Assembly (NCBI RefSeq): GCF_013139515.1
Contig: NZ_WTAR01000155.1
Coordinates: 1-37,429, forward strand
Source of the DNA: Lutibacter sp.
GTDB taxonomy: Bacteria; Bacteroidota; Bacteroidia; Flavobacteriales; Flavobacteriaceae
Reading direction: 5' to 3'
DNA: 37,429 nucleotides
The notes beneath the pieces were generated by a model, which saw only the letters and a list, made by a program, of their open reading frames with translations, did not search any database and was not told where the DNA came from. A program made the position numbers and the translations under genes. This document shows, piece after piece, positions 16,601 to 24,234 of the stretch. Within the stretch, counting starts at the first letter, position 1. Each line of letters opens with the position of its first letter.

Positions 16601-17080
16601 TGCCAAGTTGAACCAGATTGTGCTTGTGGTGAATGGCTTACAAATTATGTAACTGTAAAAGGGTATATAAAACAAATTCCACAAAACCCTAAACTAAAAA
16701 TTAATTTCCAATCTAATTTAGGTAAGAATGTTGACTGCGGAAGTAAAATCTCATTAAAACCTTCCATGTATTATTCATTTACAGCGCCAAATTACGTTTG
16801 TAACCCTGAAAATTGTGATGTAAGCTACAAATGGGAAATAATTGGTCCAAGTGGTGTTATACAAGCTGGAACTGGAAAAACATTTAATTACAGTTTTAGT
16901 AGTTATGGAACACACCAAGTTGTATTTACGCCAATATGTGGTGGTAAAGAATGTGAGCCTTGTACAATATATGTTTACATACCAAATCAAGGACACGACA
17001 ATCCAAAAGATGTAATTCAAAAAATTGAAAAATTTAATATAAGACAAGAATTTGGACCTGTAACTCCAAAGAAAAATTAA
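13640..17080 (+). CDS. Giant secreted protein with DUF11-like repeats and Cys-rich module
   Basis: This 1146-aa protein has a signal peptide (to about residue 26, GYSQ-I). The N-terminal third consists of Cys-containing beta domains. Three conserved-repeat (DUF11-like) segments follow: about 287-400 (YYITVCNNGNVPWTDLVITD), 449-600 (IKYSIMVGNSGSGNLNTTITD) and 610-745 (FNYTVTVSNNGSVPLDNIVV). A Cys-rich module (about 747-883, opening CCDIEDFDASI) is shared with the upstream protein, then come an Ig-like segment (895-985) and a PKD-like C-terminal domain (about 1017-1118). These are adhesin- or stalk-type surface building blocks. The ending (EFGPVTPKKN) has no clear type IX sorting domain or LPXTG-like signal, so how it is anchored is unclear. 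It forms an operon with the 825-aa gene. It is probably an extracellular structural or adhesive protein; no enzyme motif is seen. Confidence 0.85.
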   Translation: MKNKIYTFKTYMLLVILMATSIGYSQIAVNTTPNTSTCNLNGDTVTASVPTEALTGDNIALNITLPGTYDAGCVKTVTITKSSNLVFQSSGAIPFADLGGGTYQNTAPPILAGNDGQNFNVFFKFPNYTTCNGAIGTFDVTVTLDCAGVITTCTTSVNVIARADNYWSISKEFYTGDLTCGTSKWKIKLTHNNPNGPGLGTYKLAGTFLESGLVTVPIISGSSYTVNISTTYNGSYTYYATLQNCSPDGSTITNIVDYNFTLGDGCDTMVGSVSATSPPLASPNASISFTKWVSNSYYTNLTPGCDARYYITVCNNGNVPWTDLVITDNLNIPGITITNISMPAGWTSSPIVPPFPPTTYTFSAAPGFVLNPSDCQTIYIDFQIDGGATIGSTISNTANLSYVASGTGGAPGGPPIDPCPGISCPTLDLTVQNTDSTVDFVVEEPKAIPSIKKCILDPPNPLIPPIYQIGNTIKYSIMVGNSGSGNLNTTITDALGSPQNLEIMPGSITYDYYANQNAGYKNSCSPPFGAPDPIIPPFSVTANTVDLQNPTWAITDMPGICDLNRSNFLIITFEAEILPQLSGSKTNIATVPYGAGTLSSSVNYSIDQVGILAIHKEADEEIVENGQSFNYTVTVSNNGSVPLDNIVVTDMLPDCVTINGQIRIEDDLTNPITSSSSGNVIITIDPSTQLLPGDNFIITIPVVKSGGGNCCNESVSVTAEMTTTGVELTANYGSEEAPAACVSGTECCDIEDFDASIKENNGSFNVTINGGSVPIQEVEISMIDYHVEYSNPDCKPDDMGNFGTLSTSNTTLANLILNAGDNNTSSLTWLPGSPGILNSSVNLNIVDPLTLNLDCCDVVFSFCLKVRVKDVNCNVCEKIICYTSGQQDEPCEINIKDIGQGKIYCPGDSITLNWSGSTPSGFVNVSLFDNTNNAVYQVLATGIPNTGVFTYTIPAGIPCDPPRTWSLIVEDSESLCLGRSNTFTIKCCQVEPDCACGEWLTNYVTVKGYIKQIPQNPKLKINFQSNLGKNVDCGSKISLKPSMYYSFTAPNYVCNPENCDVSYKWEIIGPSGVIQAGTGKTFNYSFSSYGTHQVVFTPICGGKECEPCTIYVYIPNQGHDNPKDVIQKIEKFNIRQEFGPVTPKKN

Positions 17081-17101
17081 TAATTTATTCTTCTAAAATA
17101 A

Positions 17102-17135
17102 AAAATAGCTTGAGAATTAATTCTCAAGCTATTTT
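17102..17135. terminator. Perfect palindromic bidirectional terminator
   Basis: AAAATAGCTTGAGAATT (17102-17118) and its exact reverse complement (17119-17135) form a 17-bp stem with A/T-rich ends on both strands. It lies between the convergent ends of the 1146-aa gene (17080) and the GH3 gene (17180) and closes both transcription units. Confidence 0.85.
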
Positions 17136-17179
17136 AATTAATTTAAATAAATCTCAATCATGAAATATTATTTAAAAAC

Positions 17180-19483
17180 TTAATTAACATACTTTTTATA
17201 AAGAAACTTTTCACTTAGCATTTTTGAAGGATTACCACCAACTAACATTTCAAATTCTCCATCTTCAACAATCCATTTATTATCTGCACCAATAAACATT
17301 AAATCTTTTTTATTCAATTTAAATGTTACAGTCTTTACTTCTGAAGGATTCAATTCAATTTTAGAAAATCGCACTAATTTTTTTGAATCTGGTGAAACTG
17401 AAGCTACTAAATCACTTAAATACAATTGAATTACTTCTTTTCCTTTTATTGAACTTGTGTTTTTTACATCAATTGAGATATTTAATTCTTCGCTTAAAGA
17501 AATAGTATCTTTATTAATTTTTAAATTTGAAACTTCAAATTTTGAATATGACAGTCCATATCCAAATTCAAACTGCGGATAAAACCCATTATACCCCCAA
17601 TTAACATCACGTATATCGGTTTTTTTATGATAATAGGTTAAATAATTCCCTGAGAATTTAGGATATGTGTATGGTAATTTCCCACTTGGATTTATATTTC
17701 CAAATAACACATCTGAAATTGCACTACCACCTTCTTGACCCGGGTAATATCCCATAATAATTCCATCAACTAAAGGTTCTATTTCTCTAATAATTCTTGG
17801 TCTACCTTGAACCATTACTAATATTATCGGCTTATTTAGTGCCGCTAATTTTTTAACTAAATTTTGCTGTGCTTTTGGCAAATCAAGTTCGTTAATATCT
17901 GAAGGTTTTTCAGTTGCTGGTAATTCACCTACACAAACAACTATATAATCTACATTTTTTGCTTTAGAAACAACCAATGAAGTATTTATATCTTCTAAAT
18001 AATTTGTTCCTTCAACATATTGAACATTTGAAGCTCCTACTTCTTTTTTTATGGCGTCTAAAATTGTAAGTTTAGTTGTATCGTTATACTGAGTATCTTG
18101 TCCTAAAAAAGTTCTTGACCAAGCGCCATTTAAAACATTAATTGAATTTGCCGAATAACCTGTTACTAATACTTTTTTTGATTTTTTTAAAGGAAGTATC
18201 TCATTTTCATTTTTTAACAATGTAATTGCCTCACTTGCAGATTTATAATTTTTAGCAATATGTTTTTCACTTCCAAAATCTTTAAAGTCACTTGGATTAT
18301 TATATGGAGTTTCAAAAAGATTTAGCTCAAATTTAAGGCGCAAAACTCTTGTAACAGCATCATCAATTCTACTCATTGGTATTTCATTATTCTCAACTAA
18401 ATCAACAATAATATCAACCACTTTTGCATCGTAAGGATTCATTAATAAATCTAATCCTGCATTCACAGCTAATTTGGTTGCTTCTCTCATATCTTTAGCT
18501 GTTTGATGCGCTTCAATTAAAAATTGTATATCACTAAAATCTGAAATTACCACACCTTTAAAACCTAATTCTCCTTTTAAAATATCAGTTATATAATATT
18601 TATTTGAGTGACAAGGAATCCCATTAACGGCGTTAGAACTAATCATAACTCCTTTTGCACCTTCAGCAATTGCTTTTTCAAAAGGTGGTAAAAAATACTC
18701 TCTCAAATTATTTTCAGGAATAATTGCATTTGCTCTGTCCTTTCCATTTCTTCCTGCTCCATAACCCAAAAAATGCTTTAAACAAACTGCTGAATTTTCT
18801 TTATTTCCTAATTCATTTTGTTGAGAACCTCTTACGTAAGCATTTGTCATTTCTGAAACCAAATAAGGGTCTTCTCCAAAACTTTCAGAAATTCTTCCCC
18901 ATAACGGACTCATAGCTATATCTGCATTTGGATTGAAATTCCAAGGAAGAGAAGCAGATTTTGATTCATATGACGTTATTTTGGCACTCATTTCTGTTAA
19001 CTCCGGATTCCAAGTTGCAGCCATTGCAATTTGATGTGGAAACATCACTGAGCCTGCAACATAATTTGCTCCATGAATATTATCTATTCCATACAAAACA
19101 GGAATTCCTAATCTTGATTTTTTAATAGCTGAATCTTGAATTGTTTTTACTATTCTGTACCACTCTTTATTATCGGCTAAATAACCTGGCGTATTATGAA
19201 TTGACCCAACATTTAAATCAATTATATATTTTTTAAATCTCTCAGCATCAAAAACAGCTTTTTCACGTTCATCCCAATAATCACCAGTTAAAACCGTAGG
19301 TAAACCAATATTCAACATTTGACCTGCTTTTTCTCTTAAGGTCATTTTAGCTAATAAAGTCGTAACTTTTTTTTCAGTTTGTATTTCCTCTATATTCGGT
19401 TTCATTGAAATGTTAGATTTATTTGACGTTGTACAGCTCCAAATTAATATTGAAATTATAATTATACTAAAGAATGGTTTCAT
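17180..19483 (-). CDS. GH3 beta-glucosidase lipoprotein (BglX-like)
   Basis: This exo-acting beta-glucosidase would release glucose from laminari-oligosaccharides in the periplasm or at the membrane. The ATG at 19483 is chosen over an in-frame TTG at 19492. It gives MKPFFSIIIISILIWSC, a lipobox-like SPII signal. The GH3 N-terminal barrel (about 30-360) includes PVLYGIDNIHGANYV and GVVISDFSDIQFL, with nucleophile Asp315. The GH3 C-terminal sandwich (about 395-600) has ILVMVQGRPRII and GYYPGQEGGSAISDVLFG. A fibronectin-like tail (about 680-750) follows. The 767-aa length is typical of BglX-type enzymes. It is the last gene of the leftward glucan operon, 11 nt after the CotH-kinase gene, and is followed by the shared terminator. 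Confidence 0.95.
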   Translation of the reverse strand: MKPFFSIIIISILIWSCTTSNKSNISMKPNIEEIQTEKKVTTLLAKMTLREKAGQMLNIGLPTVLTGDYWDEREKAVFDAERFKKYIIDLNVGSIHNTPGYLADNKEWYRIVKTIQDSAIKKSRLGIPVLYGIDNIHGANYVAGSVMFPHQIAMAATWNPELTEMSAKITSYESKSASLPWNFNPNADIAMSPLWGRISESFGEDPYLVSEMTNAYVRGSQQNELGNKENSAVCLKHFLGYGAGRNGKDRANAIIPENNLREYFLPPFEKAIAEGAKGVMISSNAVNGIPCHSNKYYITDILKGELGFKGVVISDFSDIQFLIEAHQTAKDMREATKLAVNAGLDLLMNPYDAKVVDIIVDLVENNEIPMSRIDDAVTRVLRLKFELNLFETPYNNPSDFKDFGSEKHIAKNYKSASEAITLLKNENEILPLKKSKKVLVTGYSANSINVLNGAWSRTFLGQDTQYNDTTKLTILDAIKKEVGASNVQYVEGTNYLEDINTSLVVSKAKNVDYIVVCVGELPATEKPSDINELDLPKAQQNLVKKLAALNKPIILVMVQGRPRIIREIEPLVDGIIMGYYPGQEGGSAISDVLFGNINPSGKLPYTYPKFSGNYLTYYHKKTDIRDVNWGYNGFYPQFEFGYGLSYSKFEVSNLKINKDTISLSEELNISIDVKNTSSIKGKEVIQLYLSDLVASVSPDSKKLVRFSKIELNPSEVKTVTFKLNKKDLMFIGADNKWIVEDGEFEMLVGGNPSKMLSEKFLYKKYVN

Positions 19484-19494
19484 TATGTTCAATT

Positions 19495-21024
19495 TTACAA
19501 ACTATTAAATGTATTTTCTAGCCAATTCATACGTTCAGAATACCAACTTTTTAAGTGATTAACTTCCTCTTCATACGTGTTATAAACTACAGGATTTGGC
19601 CAAACATAAATTCCTAAAGTTCCCCAAACCATATCATTTTCTTGTTGAGACCATTTTAATTGATTCGCATAAAAATCCATTTTATCTAAAATGAATTCTT
19701 TATTCTCACTAAAATATTCAAAACGTGCTTTAACTTTAGTTACAAATGCTTCGTCTTCGAAAAGTCTTGCATACCATTTATGATCTTTCACCCAAAAACC
19801 TTCGGCATATTCACTATCCGCGTAGTCAACATTTCCAAAAGCCAAATCGAAATCCCAAAGCGGTCCCATTTTAATTTTTTCGCCAGGAATAACATTTAAA
19901 AAAATGCTCGAAAAATCTTTTGAATCAACATTTTTTGTTATTTCACTAATTAAATACCAATCAATAAAACTATCAATATCAATATATTTGGCATAACCAT
20001 TTGTTGGGTCTTTAAATTGATCACTATTTAAAACAGATTCAAACTCATTTAATAGATTTTTAACATAATTATATTCTGTACTATCATAGGTTAAATCAGG
20101 TGCTTTAATATTTATTAAAAAATTACCTGTATAAAAGAATACATCATCAGGGTCTAGCCTATCTAATTGATCAATCTCTAATAAATATCCGTTTCCTTCT
20201 AAATTAACTCTGTTAGCTCCTTCTTCTACTTTTTGGGTAATATTGTAAGTCCCGTTATAATTATCATTAATAAAAACCTCTGCAAAATCAGATTCAGGTG
20301 TCCAATCTAAATTACTTAAATAACCCATTTCAAAAGCTATAGAATTTCGCATCATAGTTTTGTCTGAATATTCAGCTAAGAAAAGCCATTTTTTTTCTTC
20401 AGGCATACCTAAAACTTCTCCTTCATCACCTAATTTTAATTGATACGGTTTTTTAGGATGAACATACCAAGTAGAGTTTCCTCTACCTCTAATTTTCATT
20501 GAAGAGTTTTCTAGATTACTAAAATTTCTTCCACCTTCAATTATAACATCACCTTCAATATAATCATCTTTTGAATCTATTGGAGCATTATTATCCGTTG
20601 TAAGATATATAACAGGCAATCCTGTAAACTTTGTAATATCTACATCATACGTAATTTGTGAACCATTTAAAGCTTTAACTATATATGTAACAATGTTTGT
20701 GAAATCATTTTTAGTAGTTGCACTTAATTGACTTACATTATTTACTAAAATTGTTGTACCATTAAATTCAAAAGTAGGTGCTAATTGAGAAACATCAATA
20801 TTTTGAGGTATTCTTCCTGAAATTTTATTCCCTTCAATTGTTAAATACACATTTGAAATTAAGGTTGGATTATTTGTTGTTAGAAAAGAAAATTCAGTAA
20901 TTTCAATATTTTCAACAACAATAATTTCAGGTTCATTCTCATTATTACAAGCATTAAAAGCGAAAATTAAAATACTTAGTTTTAAAAAATTGAACAGGCT
21001 GTTTTTAACTGATTTTGATTTCAT
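19495..21024 (-). CDS. CotH-kinase-family lipoprotein
   Basis: The 509-aa protein has an SPII signal (MKSKSVKNSLFNFLKLSILIFAFNAC, Cys26) and an N-terminal beta domain (about 38-130, in the style of SusE/DUF5018 domains). A CotH domain (about 132-505) follows. CotH landmarks are MKIRGRGNSTWYVHPKKPYQ, KKWLFLAEYSDKTMMRNSIA, GTYNITQKVEEGANRV and KMGPLWDFDLAFGN, the metal-site motif. CotH of Bacillus is an atypical protein kinase; extracytoplasmic homologues in Bacteroidota are largely uncharacterised. The gene sits between GH17 and GH3 genes of a beta-glucan PUL and is tightly linked to GH3 (11 nt). This suggests a role with the same glycan or the same surface proteins, but the substrate is unknown. 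Confidence 0.9.
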   Translation of the reverse strand: MKSKSVKNSLFNFLKLSILIFAFNACNNENEPEIIVVENIEITEFSFLTTNNPTLISNVYLTIEGNKISGRIPQNIDVSQLAPTFEFNGTTILVNNVSQLSATTKNDFTNIVTYIVKALNGSQITYDVDITKFTGLPVIYLTTDNNAPIDSKDDYIEGDVIIEGGRNFSNLENSSMKIRGRGNSTWYVHPKKPYQLKLGDEGEVLGMPEEKKWLFLAEYSDKTMMRNSIAFEMGYLSNLDWTPESDFAEVFINDNYNGTYNITQKVEEGANRVNLEGNGYLLEIDQLDRLDPDDVFFYTGNFLINIKAPDLTYDSTEYNYVKNLLNEFESVLNSDQFKDPTNGYAKYIDIDSFIDWYLISEITKNVDSKDFSSIFLNVIPGEKIKMGPLWDFDLAFGNVDYADSEYAEGFWVKDHKWYARLFEDEAFVTKVKARFEYFSENKEFILDKMDFYANQLKWSQQENDMVWGTLGIYVWPNPVVYNTYEEEVNHLKSWYSERMNWLENTFNSL

Positions 21025-21070
21025 TATAACTTAAATTTTATTATAAATATATACCTCTTTTTATTAATAG

Positions 21071-22333
21071 TTATTCTTCCAAATTGCTTTTTGAAGGGAT
21101 TTCAAGTAAATAATTTAATAAAAGTTCTTCATCTCCATTGTAACTTTTAGAAATTTCATTTCCATTTCTAGTTAACCCTTTAAAAACTCCTTTATCAACT
21201 AAATCCCATAAAGCATATTTAGCCTTACCATCAATCGTAATTAATCCAAAATGATTTTCAGAACCTAAAGGGTTTTGTGCATCTTTCCAGTTTTCGTCAA
21301 ATGCTTCAAAGTAGAAACAAGACATACCAACTGAATTTGTCCAAGATCTCATATGGTCGTGAAATAGTTTTTCTTTATACTCATCTGCAGCACCTGAACC
21401 TGTTGATCCATAATGCGACTTTCCTGCAACTGTAGCCCAACCTGTTTCACCAATATGAATTGGTTTATCAACGCCCACATTTTTTATATATTTAGCTGCA
21501 GATTCATATTCAGCTATTGCATAATTTTTAGCTCTTAACATTGCTGCATCAGATTTTTCTATAACCATTAAGTTCTCTTCATTCTCTGGAACTTTCCAGT
21601 AATTTGAATCATAATGACTACTATGAAAAGGATATGTGTGTAATGAAACATAATCCACTGCATTTAATAATTTTGTTAAATCTTCATTATGATAGCTATC
21701 GTCTCCGCCTCCCCAAGAAGCAAAATTATCTGAACTTGTAATCCATAAATCAGAAGGTAATTTTTTTGTTTTTTTCAAATCTTGCAAGTGGTTTACCCAT
21801 TTTAAAATAATAGTTGGACTCACATAAAAACTACTTGCCCAATGTACCATAGCTTCATTACCTACTGCAATAATTTTAACAATATCAGGATATTGATTAG
21901 TCAACGCAATTGCTCTTTCAATTTCACTTGTATTTGCTACAACATCTTCAGCATTATGATTTGGATTATCAGTCCAAGCATTTTCACAATCTATCCAAGC
22001 ACCTAACATTACATACATTTCAAAATTAGAGTCTTCTTTTTTTAATTGAGAAATGGCTTCTAATAAATTTGAAGTTTGTTTCAATTTGGTGTTATACGTA
22101 CGTAAAACCTTAATCCCCATAGCATTTAAGATTCGCATGTCTTCTTTTAGTTCATTAATAGTTGGTTGAATTTCACGTGTATTATCACGATATCCACCAT
22201 ACGAAATAGCTAAATATGCTGGATTTCCTAAAATGTCTTTTGCTGAAATTTCTTTATTAGTAACAGTTGGTGCACAACTGAACATTATTACAGATAAAAT
22301 AATTAGTAAAATAGTTGATTTTATATTTTTCAT
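21071..22333 (-). CDS. GH17 beta-1,3-glucanase-type lipoprotein
   Basis: The 420-aa protein carries an SPII signal (MKNIKSTILLIILSVIMFSC, Cys20) and a GH17 TIM barrel. The acid/base Glu160 is in AVGNEAMVHW and the nucleophile Glu296 in HIGETGWATV. GH17 enzymes cut or transglycosylate beta-1,3-glucan. The signal places it in the periplasm or on the outer membrane, where it can cut laminarin or laminari-oligosaccharides. It is the third of three consecutive GH17 genes and the only one with an export signal. It starts 15 nt after its upstream paralogue and lies 46 nt before the CotH gene. Whether it hydrolyses or transfers cannot be read from the sequence. Confidence 0.92.
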   Translation of the reverse strand: MKNIKSTILLIILSVIMFSCAPTVTNKEISAKDILGNPAYLAISYGGYRDNTREIQPTINELKEDMRILNAMGIKVLRTYNTKLKQTSNLLEAISQLKKEDSNFEMYVMLGAWIDCENAWTDNPNHNAEDVVANTSEIERAIALTNQYPDIVKIIAVGNEAMVHWASSFYVSPTIILKWVNHLQDLKKTKKLPSDLWITSSDNFASWGGGDDSYHNEDLTKLLNAVDYVSLHTYPFHSSHYDSNYWKVPENEENLMVIEKSDAAMLRAKNYAIAEYESAAKYIKNVGVDKPIHIGETGWATVAGKSHYGSTGSGAADEYKEKLFHDHMRSWTNSVGMSCFYFEAFDENWKDAQNPLGSENHFGLITIDGKAKYALWDLVDKGVFKGLTRNGNEISKSYNGDEELLLNYLLEIPSKSNLEE

Positions 22334-22348
22334 ACTTTAAAATTTAAG

Positions 22349-23281
22349 TTAACAAACAATATGATTTTCCATGACTAATTTTGGAGTTCTATCAACTTTA
22401 AATAATCCCCAATGTTTTTCAGGCTCCATTTCTTCTTCAGATCCTTTCCAAGGCTCATCAAAAGCTTCAAAAACAAATGTTAGAATGTCATCTTTAGTAT
22501 TCCAATTCATTAAATCGTTATAATATATTTTTTGAAATTCTTCACTTACATTTGTTGGACAAATACCTCTTCCGTTAGAGTTTGTAGCCCAACCAGCTTC
22601 GGTAATCACTACTAATTTATCAGGATATTTATTGGAAATTGCGTAGTAATTTTCTTTGGTGTATTGTAAGGCATCATGAATATTTTTGTACTCCCACACC
22701 GGATATGTATGAATCGAAATAAAATCTACAACTTCAACTAAATCTTTTAATTTATCTAACCAAGGCGCATAATTTTCGCAAAATGTAACGGGTTGCTTTG
22801 CTCCTTTTTTTATAGTTTTAACGTAATTAATAACACTTTTAACTGGCACATAATGATCTGTCCAATCTACACAGGCTTCATTTCCTGCAGATAATGAAAA
22901 AATAATTGTTGGATATTGATTGGCTAACTGTATTAATTTTTGAATTTGTTGCTCATTCTTCAATTTATTTTCATTCAACTCTTCTTCTGAAATAATTGGT
23001 GTTTCCCAAGGGCAACCATAGTTATTCATCTCGGCAATAATATAAGCCCCAAGCATCACTTTAAAATCCAATTTTTCTTTTTCAATAACTTCTAAAACAG
23101 TTTCAGCGTGCGCATCACAATCATATAAACGAAGATATTTCCAATGTCCTTGAAGCATTAAAAGGTCTTCTTTTATTTCTTCATATGTTGGAACTTCTCC
23201 TCCAGGCATTTGACCTTCCCTAAAACCTGAATAACAAATTGCTTTTCCCGGCTCTATATTTAATTCTTTTGAATAGTTCAT
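22349..23281 (-). CDS. Cytoplasmic GH17-family protein
   Basis: The 310-aa protein starts directly with MNYSKELNIEPGKAICYSGF and has no signal peptide or membrane segment, so it is predicted cytoplasmic. The GH17 barrel is complete, with acid/base Glu135 in SLSAGNEACVDW and nucleophile Glu228 in VVITEAGWAT. HTYPVW and FVFEAFDEPWKG are conserved between the three local GH17 proteins. It is the middle gene of the GH17 trio, 38 nt after the 294-aa gene and 15 nt before the lipoprotein gene. It probably acts on beta-1,3-gluco-oligosaccharides brought in by the two MFS carriers, either hydrolysing or rearranging them beside the phosphorylase. Activity is inferred. Confidence 0.9.
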   Translation of the reverse strand: MNYSKELNIEPGKAICYSGFREGQMPGGEVPTYEEIKEDLLMLQGHWKYLRLYDCDAHAETVLEVIEKEKLDFKVMLGAYIIAEMNNYGCPWETPIISEEELNENKLKNEQQIQKLIQLANQYPTIIFSLSAGNEACVDWTDHYVPVKSVINYVKTIKKGAKQPVTFCENYAPWLDKLKDLVEVVDFISIHTYPVWEYKNIHDALQYTKENYYAISNKYPDKLVVITEAGWATNSNGRGICPTNVSEEFQKIYYNDLMNWNTKDDILTFVFEAFDEPWKGSEEEMEPEKHWGLFKVDRTPKLVMENHIVC

Positions 23282-23319
23282 TTAGTAATAATTCGTTAAA
23301 AAAGTATTAGGTGTAACAT

Positions 23320-24204
23320 TTAGAATTTCAAATTTTCATCTTTATCCCAAAGTCCCCAATAGGCTCCAACATCTCCTTCTGCACCTGTTTTCCATGATTC
23401 GTCAAATGAAGAAAAGTAAAACATTTCAATATTTTCTTCTTCAGACCATTTTTGTGCATTTATAAAATATTTAATAGCATTCTCATGTGAAGGCTGTGCT
23501 CCATGAAAAACCTGCCCTTTATTTGGCCAACCAGTTTCAGAAATTATAACTTGTTTTCCCATAGAAGACTTTTTTACCCTTTGATACATGTCTTTCATAT
23601 ATAAAAGTGAATAATCAAAATGGCAACCTTCCCAATAAGGATAGCAGTTTGCGAAAATCACATCACAAGCTTCGGTTATTTTTGGTCTATTTTCAAATTC
23701 ATAATAAGCATCAACATAACCAACTGGTATTGTTGGAATTGCTTCTTTCACCTCATTTATAAAATTTAAAAGTTCTTCTTCGGTTAAATCGCCTCTGTAC
23801 ATGACTTCATTTCCAACAGCAGCAAGATCTACATATCCTTCTTTAGCTATTTTTATAAGATTTTCAATCTCTTTTTTATTTATTTCATCATCATCTCCCA
23901 ACCAAGCGCCAACCAATGTTTTTATACCTAATTCATGTGCTATTTTAGGTATTAATTCATTACCATCAGTACATGAAAAAGAACGAATCCATTTTGTATA
24001 GGGTTTTATAATTTCAATTCTCCTTCTTATTTGTTCTTCAGTAATAATATCACCTGGCTTTTGACCTTCTTCATACAAGCTAAAACAAAGTCCATGCATA
24101 CCATTATTTAATACCTTACTAAATAAGGTTTTTAATTCTTCATTACTACTATTAGTATGATCTAAACCTACTAATGATTTTATTTTACCTGCTCTAAATG
24201 ACAT
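23320..24204 (-). CDS. Cytoplasmic GH17-family protein, second paralogue
   Basis: The 294-aa protein opens MSFRAGKIKSLVGLDHTNSS with no export signal, so it is predicted cytoplasmic. GH17 catalytic residues are present: acid/base Glu133 in AAVGNEVMYRGD and nucleophile Glu223 in VIISETGWPNKG. The conserved tail FYFSSFDESWKTG aligns with the equivalent segment of its neighbours. It is clearly diverged from the 310-aa paralogue, which argues for different substrates or chain lengths rather than a recent duplication. It follows the GPH transporter by 30 nt, linking import to intracellular processing. Confidence 0.9.
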   Translation of the reverse strand: MSFRAGKIKSLVGLDHTNSSNEELKTLFSKVLNNGMHGLCFSLYEEGQKPGDIITEEQIRRRIEIIKPYTKWIRSFSCTDGNELIPKIAHELGIKTLVGAWLGDDDEINKKEIENLIKIAKEGYVDLAAVGNEVMYRGDLTEEELLNFINEVKEAIPTIPVGYVDAYYEFENRPKITEACDVIFANCYPYWEGCHFDYSLLYMKDMYQRVKKSSMGKQVIISETGWPNKGQVFHGAQPSHENAIKYFINAQKWSEEENIEMFYFSSFDESWKTGAEGDVGAYWGLWDKDENLKF

Positions 24205-24234
24205 GATTTTTAGTATATAAATTTTAGGTTTTAA

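Noticed and set aside
13640-17080. Type IX secretion substrate
   Set aside because: Large size and repeats fit, but the C-terminus lacks the beta-sandwich sorting domain pattern I would expect, so no secretion route is assigned.
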